Below are positions 1-5,013 of a stretch of 5,013 nucleotides of DNA, piece by piece (the first letter of the stretch is position 1; the number at the start of each line of letters is the position of its first letter). A model generated the notes under the pieces. It did not search any database, had not been told where the DNA came from, and saw nothing but the letters and a program-made list of their open reading frames with translations. Position numbers and translations under genes: made by a program. This stretch comes from DATEAV01 sp964575425 (GTDB lineage Bacteria > Chloroflexota > Anaerolineae > Anaerolineales > E44-bin32), in the NCBI GenBank assembly GCA_964575425.1, contig CAZNRD010000093.1, positions 1 through 5,013 on the forward strand, read 5' to 3'.

Positions 1-375
<375 letters not shown>

Positions 376-383
376 GACTTCGT

Positions 384-401
384 CCACGTCCGAAGACATG
401 G
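384..401 (-). other. UUCG-capped hairpin in the pre-16S leader
   Basis: On the minus strand CCATGTC and GACGTGG form a seven-pair stem (one G-U pair) closed by a TTCG loop, an especially stable tetraloop. It ends about nine bases before the inferred 16S 5' end. A second short stem, GGAC/GTCC with a three-base loop, lies at 375-385 and overlaps its base by two bases, so the two compete. A role in folding or processing of the precursor is likely but inferred. Confidence 0.55.
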
Positions 402-454
402 AGTGAGTCGAACTGACGGAGCCGTGCTCACGTGGGCTTCCTATCACTCTTCAG

Positions 455-467
455 TTGTTAAGGTGCC
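455..467 (-). promoter_or_regulatory. boxA-like rRNA antitermination element
   Basis: The minus strand reads GGCACCTTAACAA, which matches 10 of 13 bases of the E. coli rrn boxA region TGCTCTTTAACAA. It lies at about +11 to +23 from P2, upstream of 16S. Such sites in RNA recruit NusB-NusE (S10) to protect rRNA transcription from termination. The assignment rests on similarity and position. Confidence 0.6.
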
Positions 468-484
468 GTCGCTTGAGCGGGCCT

Positions 485-513
485 ATCCTACCAGCCCGCC
501 CCAACCCTGTCAA
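485..513 (-). promoter_or_regulatory. rRNA operon promoter P2 (sigma70-type)
   Basis: On the minus strand, a perfect TTGACA (508-513) is followed by a 17-bp G-rich spacer and TAGGAT (485-490), which matches four of six bases of TATAAT. The start would be near 478, about 100 bases upstream of 16S. Tandem promoters are common in bacterial rRNA operons, and this one sits immediately before the boxA-like element, as expected. Confidence 0.7.
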
Positions 514-637
514 GGGCAGAGACACAAATGCCAACCTCCGACCCTCACATCGGCTGGCTTCAGACCGATCAGGTACAGCCCCCTCCGGCCGGACCCTGGT
601 CTCTGACGACCTGCTCGCTCGGTTGTCCAGGTCCGCC

Positions 638-651
638 TGCCTGCGCAGGCA
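638..651. repeat. Perfect 14-bp palindrome just downstream of P1
   Basis: TGCCTGCGCAGGCA is its own reverse complement. It lies about +20 to +33 relative to the inferred P1 start. As RNA it could fold into a five-pair stem with a GCGC loop; as DNA it could be a dimeric protein site. No role can be assigned from sequence alone. Confidence 0.5.
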
Positions 652-676
652 AGACCGCAGAGCTTCTCTTGTATCT

Positions 677-704
677 ATTATAAGGCCCCGCCTCCCGCTG
701 TCAA
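677..704 (-). promoter_or_regulatory. rRNA operon promoter P1 (sigma70-type, full consensus)
   Basis: On the minus strand, TTGACA (699-704) is separated by 16 bp from TATAAT (677-682). Both hexamers match the housekeeping sigma consensus at all six bases. Transcription would begin near 670, about 295 bases upstream of the 16S 5' end. The region above the -35 is not A/T-rich, so no UP element is evident. The position and its pairing with a second promoter make it the likely main rRNA promoter. Confidence 0.85.
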
Positions 705-856
705 GGTCTTACCAGAGCACTCGCACCCTGGAAACCCCCGCAGGAAGGCCTCCGCGCCCAATGGCGACCCGGAAGGGGGGTTGACACCCCTGCCGGAGCA
801 TCCAACTCATGCCTCCCCGCCCGCAACCTACTCGGGGCTGTGCATCAACGCCAGCG
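705..856. other. Intergenic region upstream of rRNA P1, no gene seen
   Basis: This gap lies between the rRNA promoter and the out-of-frame tail of the SH3-like protein gene. I see no gene, tRNA or clear intrinsic terminator. A short inverted repeat (GGGGT/ACCCC around 777-790) lacks a following T-run in either direction. Confidence 0.5.
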
Positions 857-1025
857 CTACGTGACCGTACTCAGGCTGCGCCGGAACCCGACCGTCGTCG
901 GCCCGGTGACCTCGATCTCGAAGCACACACCAAAGGTGGAGGGAAACAGGTTACAGGCAATGGTAGCCTCGGCGGGCTCCATCGTGACCGTCACACGGGA
1001 GACGGACGACGCCGCCCTCTCCCTA
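857..1025 (-). pseudogene. Out-of-frame C-terminal tail of the SH3-like protein
   Basis: Past the TAG at 1023-1025, another minus-strand frame stays open to a TAG at 857-859. From about 1010 it encodes SSVSRVTVTMEPAEAT, then FEIEVTGPTTVGFRRS. These are alternating hydrophobic strands with G/C-rich third codon positions, and they resemble an immunoglobulin-like domain of exported proteins. Removing one G from the five-G run at 1026-1030 joins it to the upstream gene, giving a 296-residue protein. It adds two more cysteines, echoing the paired cysteines of the repeats. The tail is short for a full domain. It could reflect a real frameshift, a sequencing indel or decayed coding sequence. Confidence 0.5.
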
Positions 1026-1748
1026 CCCCCTCCCCGGCGGAAAGCGGCAGGTGAGCCCTTCCGTGCGCGCACTTGCCATCAGCGGCCCGGGCGTGGCTGT
1101 GGCCGCCGCGCCTCCCGCCTCCGGGAGCTCCTCGCAGGGGCCGTTGAAGTTGAAGCCGCTCTCCTCCACCCATCCCACACCGTTGAGCCCTGTGTTCCCT
1201 CGGCTCAAGTCGACCTGCGCCCATCCCGGCGGGCGGGCAATGACGGCGGCGTAGTCGTTGAGCTCGAGCGTGGCCAGAACCGGCGAATCCACATCCGCCG
1301 ACTCGTACACCGGGGTCGAGAACATGGGTATGAGGTAGCACACACCGGCCTCAGGCCCAACAACGACCGGCACGCCGCTGCAATCTCCCTCGATGGTGAG
1401 GTCGCTTGAGCCTTCCAGCACCCAGCGAAGGCGGAAAAGCCCGGTGTTGGCGGCCTGCGCCACGCCCGGGCCGAAGCCGAACCAGCCGTCGGCGGCCTTC
1501 GCTTCGACGGGGTAACTCTCTCCAGCGTGCATCGTGCCGAAAATGCCAGAAGCCGCGCTTGGCCGAAAGTAGGCTGGCACGTCCCCAGCAGCGACGATCA
1601 TGCACGGACCGGGAGGTGGTGCTGGAGAAGTCGGCGCTGCCTCGGTCGTGGGCGGAGGCGCAGTGGTGGGCACCGGGGCAGCGCAAGCCAGTCCGCCGGC
1701 AGCCAGAAAGGTCATGCCGGCCAGGAGAGACAGTCTCCTGCTATTCAT
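1023..1748 (-). CDS. Exported protein (possible lipoprotein) with two SH3-like repeats
   Basis: A 241-residue secreted or membrane-anchored protein of unknown function. The ATG at 1748 is chosen because GGAGG (1754-1758) lies five bases upstream; an in-frame ATG at 1820 lacks such support. Residues 1-21 look like a signal peptide (NSRR, then a hydrophobic core), with Cys22 in GLAC as a possible lipidation site. The lipobox is imperfect, having Gly at -3, so a type I signal peptide ending at ACA is the alternative. A Pro/Thr/Ala linker (about 25-47) leads to two related repeats. Repeat 1 (about 48-126) has PAYFRPS and a late W-V, bracketed by Cys49 and Cys123. Repeat 2 (about 136-208) has TPVYES, GWAQVD and GWVEES, bracketed by Cys137 and Cys205. 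The repeats resemble bacterial SH3 domains, and the cysteine pairs could form disulfides. The gene lies 92 bp after recR. Its stop falls in a G-rich run, and a coding-like tail continues in another frame. Confidence 0.8.
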   Translation of the reverse strand: MNSRRLSLLAGMTFLAAGGLACAAPVPTTAPPPTTEAAPTSPAPPPGPCMIVAAGDVPAYFRPSAASGIFGTMHAGESYPVEAKAADGWFGFGPGVAQAANTGLFRLRWVLEGSSDLTIEGDCSGVPVVVGPEAGVCYLIPMFSTPVYESADVDSPVLATLELNDYAAVIARPPGWAQVDLSRGNTGLNGVGWVEESGFNFNGPCEELPEAGGAAATATPGPLMASARTEGLTCRFPPGRG

Positions 1749-1840
1749 GTCAGCCTCCACGTCAACTGGAGCGTGCCTGTGCTCGGAGTTGGACAGCAGG
1801 GCGAGAACAGCGGTTTCCATGCCGCAGTCCCGAGAAAGCC

Positions 1841-2449
1841 TTACATCTCGGAGCGGTCTTCCAGCGCCCGCGTGAGCGTGGTCACGTCCGCATACTCGAG
1901 GTCGCCCCCCGAAGGCAAGCCCCTCGCCAGGCGCGTCACCTTCACCCCCCGGCCCTGGAGCCGCTGCCGCAGGAACATGGCCGTGGCCTCGCCCTCCATC
2001 GTGGGGTTGGTGGCCAGGATGACTTCCCGAATGGATTCGCGCCCCAGCCGTGTCACCAGCTCCTCGATGCGCAGGTCCTCCGGCCCAATCCCCTCGATGG
2101 GCGACAGAGCACCGTGCAGCACGTGATAGCGGCCGCGGAATCGGCCCGTGCGCTCCAGTGCCGCCACGTCAAGCATGTCTTCTACGACACAGACCGTCGA
2201 GGCGTCCCGATCGGCGTCCGAGCAGATGAGGCACGGATCGACGCGCGCTTCGGTAATGTTGAAGCAGATCGAGCAGTAGGCCGTGCCGCTGCGAATGGCG
2301 GCGACGGCCTCGGCCAGTTCTCGGCTCTCTTCCTCCGGCGCGCGCAGCAGGAAGTACGTCAGGCGGGCCGAGGTCTTCGGCCCGATGCCTGGGAGGCGAG
2401 CGAAGGCCTCAATCAGGCGCACCACCGGACGCGGCAGCGAGGCGTTCAT
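1841..2449 (-). CDS. recR: Recombination mediator protein RecR
   Basis: RecR works with RecF/RecO to load RecA at gaps in SSB-coated single-stranded DNA during recombinational repair. The 202 residues match the usual length of about 200. An N-terminal helix-hairpin-helix (RLPGIGPKTSARL, about 18-30) binds DNA. A four-cysteine zinc site follows (Cys59, Cys62, Cys73, Cys76). The Toprim domain runs from VCVVEDMLDV (about 87) through HGALSPIEGIGP (112-123) and ATNPTMEGEATA (146-157). The C-terminal RLARGLPSGGDLEYAD motif is at about 173-188. The ATG at 2449 is chosen because family similarity begins there (LPRPVVRLIEAF). A GTG at 2494 would add 15 unconserved residues, and neither start has a good ribosome binding site. 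The gene lies 187 bp downstream of dnaX on the same strand, a classic pairing, and ends in TAA. Confidence 0.97.
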   Translation of the reverse strand: MNASLPRPVVRLIEAFARLPGIGPKTSARLTYFLLRAPEEESRELAEAVAAIRSGTAYCSICFNITEARVDPCLICSDADRDASTVCVVEDMLDVAALERTGRFRGRYHVLHGALSPIEGIGPEDLRIEELVTRLGRESIREVILATNPTMEGEATAMFLRQRLQGRGVKVTRLARGLPSGGDLEYADVTTLTRALEDRSEM

Positions 2450-2636
2450 CAGGATGCCATCGCGATGGGCATTGATCCCGGCAGCCACCACCACTCATGC
2501 GCTGCCAGCGACCGAGATGCCTGGCTCACTCTTCCTGCGCCGACCCGTTCGATTCGCACCGACCGCTCCGGATCGCCCAACCCCGAGCCCCTCCCATTCG
2601 CCCGTTTCCACGATCGCCGCGAACCCTATTGCACCG
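2450..2636. other. dnaX-recR intergenic gap without ybaB
   Basis: In many bacteria this position holds ybaB/ebfC, a nucleoid-associated protein gene of about 100 codons. Here the gap is only 187 bp, and no minus-strand frame within it encodes a YbaB-like protein. No clear promoter or terminator is visible. A short minus frame that overlaps the end of dnaX and ends here has no recognisable features. Confidence 0.6.
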
Positions 2637-4247
2637 CTACGGCGCTTCCTCGGGCGGAACGGGGCGGACGTCGACCACGTGTGCTCCGAGGTCGCGCAGC
2701 GCAGTGGCGACCATGCCATTCTCCTGCAGAAGCCCGGGTGCGGGTTCGGTCTTCTCGGGCGAGGCCGCGCCCGAGGTCAGCGCTGGCCGGATTTCCACGC
2801 GCTGGCCGAAAACCTCCTGCAGTGCCTCCTGCGCGCGTGCCAGGCTGTGCCCCTTCTCCATCTTCTCGCGCAGCAGGTCGCTGGCGAAACCAAGCACCAG
2901 CACCCCGGCATTCAGGCCGAGGGGACGACAGGAGTTGAGCAAGGCCTGAAGCAGGGGATCGCGCTTTCGGGCGGCAGCCAGCACATCCTTCCAGCGGTCG
3001 AGCACAGTCTGGAAGTTCAGGCTCGCGGCTGGGGATGCGGCGGCGTGTGGAGGGGGCTGTGTTTGCCGGTCTTGGGTTGGAGACCGCGTGGGGTTCGGCG
3101 AGGCATCCCGCGTCGCGAACGGTTCGGGCCGGTCAGTGATGGAGGCGGGTCTCTGCGGTGGTGATCCCGGCTGGCCCTCAATCACCTCCACCAGTGCCAG
3201 CTCGAGGGGCAGCGCCGGCTGCCACCCGGCGCGGCCCTCCACAGCCGCCCGGTTGAACGCGCGGATGGCTCCCAGGAGCGTCGTCAGGGTCAGGGCCTGG
3301 GCATGGCGCGCCATCTCCTCGCGGAGTTCCGGCGTCACCTCGAGCAGGTGTGCATTGCCCATCCGTGCCAGGAGCAGCCCGCGCAGGTAGTCTACCACCT
3401 GGCGTGCGAACTGACGGGGATCGGCCCCGCTGTCGAGGGCGCGGTTGATAACCGTGAGGCCCCGGGCAGCATCCACGCCGATGATGGCCTCGATCACCTG
3501 ACGCACCGCCAGTGCGGCGGCAGTCCCCAAGACCTCTTGTGTCTGCACCAAGCTGATCCGGCCCCCGGCCGAGCCCAGCTGATCGATCAGAGAAATGGCA
3601 TCGCGCAGGCTGCCGGTTGCCTGGCGCGCCACCAACTCCAGGACCCCCTCCTCCGCCTGCAGTCCCTCCTGCTGGATCTTGCCCCGCAGGTAGTCGACAA
3701 TCGTCGAAACCGGCACGCGCCGGAACTCGTGCCGCTGGCAGCGCGACAGGACTGTGGCCGGGATCTTGTGCACTTCTGTCGTCGCCAGGATGAAGATGGC
3801 GTGCGAGGGGGGCTCTTCGAGCGTCTTCAGCAGCGCGTTGAACGCTGCCGTCGAGAGCATGTGGACTTCGTCGATGATGTAAACCTTGTAGCGGCCTTCG
3901 TTGGGAGAAAAGTTGATCTTGTCGCGCAGGTCGCGCACATCTTCAACGCTCGTGTTCGAGGCGGCGTCGATCTCGATCAGGTCGAGGAAGCGGCCGTCGT
4001 TCACGGCCTGGCACGGCCCACACCGATTGCACGGGCGGGCGGCAAGGTCAGCCGCCAGGCAGTTCGCCGCCTTGGCCAGCAGGCGAGCGGTGGTCGTCTT
4101 CCCTGTGCCGCGCGGCCCGGCAAAGAGGTAGGCATGTGCCACCCGGCCGGCCCGAACCGCGTTGCACAGAGTCTGGATAATGTGGTCCTGGCCCACCACC
4201 TCAGCCCAGGACTGCGGTCGCCATTTGCGGTATAGAGCTTGGGGCAT
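2637..4247 (-). CDS. dnaX: DNA polymerase III subunit gamma/tau (clamp loader ATPase)
   Basis: DnaX is the ATPase core of the clamp loader that places the sliding clamp on primed DNA. The 536-residue product starts MPQALYRKWRPQSWAEVVGQ, the standard N-terminus. The AAA+ module shows Walker A GPRGTGKT (44-51), zinc-module cysteines 63, 73, 76 and 79, Walker B IIDEVH (124-129), sensor 1 ATTE (155-158), the SRC motif SRCQRHEF (168-175) and sensor 2 GSLRDA (212-217). The oligomerisation domain III spans about 240-360. A Pro/Ser/Thr-rich linker (about 361-405) leads to a C-terminal domain (about 406-536). I see no long A-run that would suggest frameshifting to a short gamma form. The longer reading frame from 4382 adds 45 unconserved residues and was rejected. 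The ribosome binding site is weak: GGTGGAG lies 13 bases from the ATG. Confidence 0.98.
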   Translation of the reverse strand: MPQALYRKWRPQSWAEVVGQDHIIQTLCNAVRAGRVAHAYLFAGPRGTGKTTTARLLAKAANCLAADLAARPCNRCGPCQAVNDGRFLDLIEIDAASNTSVEDVRDLRDKINFSPNEGRYKVYIIDEVHMLSTAAFNALLKTLEEPPSHAIFILATTEVHKIPATVLSRCQRHEFRRVPVSTIVDYLRGKIQQEGLQAEEGVLELVARQATGSLRDAISLIDQLGSAGGRISLVQTQEVLGTAAALAVRQVIEAIIGVDAARGLTVINRALDSGADPRQFARQVVDYLRGLLLARMGNAHLLEVTPELREEMARHAQALTLTTLLGAIRAFNRAAVEGRAGWQPALPLELALVEVIEGQPGSPPQRPASITDRPEPFATRDASPNPTRSPTQDRQTQPPPHAAASPAASLNFQTVLDRWKDVLAAARKRDPLLQALLNSCRPLGLNAGVLVLGFASDLLREKMEKGHSLARAQEALQEVFGQRVEIRPALTSGAASPEKTEPAPGLLQENGMVATALRDLGAHVVDVRPVPPEEAP

Positions 4248-4272
4248 CAGGCTGGTTTCGCTCCACCGGGCG

Positions 4273-4301
4273 AGTGTATCAGACGCCCTCGGGCAACGCA
4301 A
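4273..4301 (-). promoter_or_regulatory. Candidate dnaX promoter (extended -10)
   Basis: On the minus strand TTGCGT (4296-4301) lies 17 bp from TACACT (4273-4278). The latter is preceded by TG plus one base, giving an extended -10. The -35 matches three of six bases and the -10 four of six. Transcription would start near 4266, leaving a 5' leader of about 19 bases before the dnaX ATG. Confidence 0.45.
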
Positions 4302-4386
4302 GGCATGCCCTTGTCCCCGTGGCCGGAGGCACCTCGCACCGCCCTGCATATCGGCGGCGCGGTCCTCCGAGAGCGGCAGCACATTA

Positions 4387-4395
4387 TGCTATAAT
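4387..4395 (+). promoter_or_regulatory. tatA promoter (perfect extended -10)
   Basis: TGCTATAAT combines the TGn extension with a full-consensus -10 hexamer at 4390-4395. No recognisable -35 exists at 16-18 bp upstream, which is normal for extended -10 promoters. The start would be near 4402, giving a leader of about 37 bases before tatA. It lies in an A/T-rich island within GC-rich flanks. Confidence 0.75.
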
Positions 4396-4438
4396 AGAAG
4401 TATATGGGGCGTGTAAGCCCTCGCCCGAGGAGGTCGTG

Positions 4439-4636
4439 ATGAGACTGCCTGGCGGGTCGGAATGGATCATCATCCTCATCATCGTGTTGATCATCTTCGG
4501 GCCGCGCCTGCTCCGATCGAGCGCCGACATCGGCCGCGGGATTCGGGAGTTCCGCAAGGGCTTGAAGGGCGACGACGAAGGCAAGCCGGCGGCGAGCGAA
4601 GAACAGGAGCCGCCACCTCCGACTGCCTCTTCCTGA
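4439..4636 (+). CDS. tatA: Sec-independent protein translocase subunit TatA/TatE family
   Basis: TatA oligomers form the conduit through which folded proteins with twin-arginine signals cross the cytoplasmic membrane. The 65-residue product has a short N-terminus (MRLPGGSEW), one transmembrane helix (about 9-20, rich in Ile), the FGP hinge (20-22), an amphipathic helix ending in GIREFRKGLKG (about 23-44) and an acidic, Pro-rich tail. The ATG is supported by AGGAGG (4428-4433) five bases upstream; a GTG one codon earlier is possible. Glu8 precedes the helix, as in TatB and many non-enterobacterial TatA proteins, so TatB-like function cannot be excluded, but the short length favours TatA. No tatB or tatC is in the window. 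The gene is divergent from dnaX and convergent with the DUF1992 gene, ten bases beyond its stop. Confidence 0.93.
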   Translation: MRLPGGSEWIIILIIVLIIFGPRLLRSSADIGRGIREFRKGLKGDDEGKPAASEEQEPPPPTASS

Positions 4637-4646
4637 CGCACATCCT

Positions 4647-5013
4647 TCACTCGTTCTGCGAATCGTGCTGCGAGAACTGAGACGCGCCGAATGCCTGGCG
4701 CGTTTCTGATTCCATCTGCAGGCGCGGGCGCTGCAGCCTCCACGGGCAGCGCAGGTCGCGTTCCTCGATCAGGCGGTTGAGCCGCTGCATCTCGCCGCTC
4801 GCCTGCCGCCGGGCTTCCCGCCAGATACAACTGCCCTCCCCCAGCGCGCTGCTCCCGATAGAGATTGCCGCAGCCGGGCAAGGCCGGCCTCCACCTCTCC
4901 GTCCAGCTCGATCCACAGCGGCGCAAGCCGGCGTTCTCCAGCAAGCGAAAGGCAAGCCGCCACTGGGGATGGATCAGCGACTCATCTTCGCCTGCGAGCG
5001 GCTTGCCGGCGCC
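4647..5013 (-). pseudogene. DUF1992 / DnaJ subfamily C member 28-like protein, partial and frame-broken
   Basis: The conserved domain (Pfam DJC28_CD, formerly DUF1992) can be followed only across several frames. From the right edge, one frame reads AGKPLAGEDESLIHPQWRLA then FRLLENAGL, matching the family's G-K-P-L and K-N-A-G segments. At about 4922 the similarity moves to a second frame, PLWIELDGEVEAGLARLRQ. By 4823 it is in a third, WREARRQASGEMQRLNRLIE then LRCPWRLQRPRLQMESE, which ends at TGA 4647-4649. Adding one base near 4922 would restore NAGLLPLWIEL, the family-typical junction. The second break lies between about 4864 and 4823. The start and any J-domain lie beyond the window. Third-position GC stays high on each segment, so the damage is recent or is sequence error. 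The molecular function of the family is poorly known. Confidence 0.7.
4679..4706 (+). terminator. Candidate terminator hairpin downstream of tatA
   Basis: GAGACGCGCC and GGCGCGTTTC form a ten-pair stem (one G-U) around an eight-base loop, 43 bases after the tatA stop. The T-tract is weak (TTTC, partly inside the stem, then TGATT), so it may be an attenuated terminator or only a stable hairpin. It lies inside the 3' end of the opposing DUF1992-type gene. Confidence 0.4.

Larger units (their letters stand above)
376..670 (-). other. rRNA operon leader (pre-16S transcribed spacer)
   Basis: This stretch has no credible protein gene. Read on the minus strand it is the transcribed leader from promoter P1 (start near 670) to the 16S 5' end, with promoter P2 inside it. 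It contains a 14-bp palindrome (638-651), the P2 hexamers (485-513), a boxA-like element (455-467) and a UUCG hairpin (384-401). The 16S 3' flank is outside the window, so the long processing stem that RNase III normally cuts cannot be checked. Confidence 0.75.

Noticed and set aside
777..790. Inverted repeat GGGGT/ACCCC as a terminator before the rRNA promoter
   Set aside because: The stem is only five pairs and no T-run follows on either strand.
781..809. TTGACA on the plus strand at 781-786 as a promoter
   Set aside because: No -10-like hexamer lies at a proper spacing (AACTCA at 17 bp) and no plus-strand gene follows.
2495..2719. Short minus frame between dnaX and recR as a diverged ybaB
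   Set aside because: It overlaps the end of dnaX in another frame and lacks any YbaB-like helical pattern.
1406..2938. Long plus-strand open frame of 510 codons opposite recR and the SH3-like protein gene
   Set aside because: It is an antisense shadow in GC-rich DNA: Arg/Pro-rich, with no domain features, and the opposite strand encodes clear families.
3303..4235. Plus-strand open frame of 310 codons opposite dnaX
   Set aside because: The dnaX reading on the minus strand contains every family motif; this frame has none.
4248..4382. N-terminal extension of dnaX to an ATG at 4382
   Set aside because: The 45 added residues have no family similarity, and the candidate dnaX promoter lies within them.

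Overview
The window comes from a high-GC bacterial chromosome. It holds the 5' end of an rRNA operon and a housekeeping block, nearly all on the minus strand. The 16S fragment, the tandem-repeat signal-peptide protein and the DUF1992-type gene together suggest Chloroflexota (Anaerolineae-like). That assignment is an inference at about 0.6 confidence; a database comparison of the 16S fragment would settle it.

Layout from right to left, which is the direction of most transcription. At 4647-5013 (minus) lies the 3' part of a DUF1992 (DnaJ subfamily C member 28-like) gene, running off the right edge; its conserved domain is spread over different reading frames, so it is either decayed or mis-sequenced. 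Converging on it is tatA (4439-4636, plus), a short Tat translocase pore subunit with its own extended -10 promoter. A 190-bp divergent intergenic region (4248-4438) separates tatA from dnaX (2637-4247, minus), the clamp-loader gamma/tau subunit. recR (1841-2449, minus) follows after a 187-bp gap. The usual dnaX-ybaB-recR order is present but without ybaB. Next is an exported protein, possibly a lipoprotein, with two cysteine-bracketed SH3-like repeats (1023-1748, minus). Its frame closes at a G-run, and a coding-like C-terminal tail continues in another frame to 857.

The left 700 bases are an rRNA control region and the start of 16S rRNA, again on the minus strand. A perfect-consensus promoter P1 (677-704) and a second promoter P2 (485-513) are followed by a boxA-like antitermination element (455-467), a UUCG-capped leader hairpin (384-401) and the 16S 5' end at about 375. 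The 16S gene runs off the left edge at about E. coli position 370.

dnaX and recR serve replication and recombinational repair, tatA serves protein export, and the SH3-like protein is probably extracytoplasmic. I found no mobile element, CRISPR array, toxin-antitoxin pair or defence system. The main oddities are the broken reading frames at 1026-1030 and 4823-4923, the missing ybaB, and a palindrome just downstream of rRNA promoter P1.
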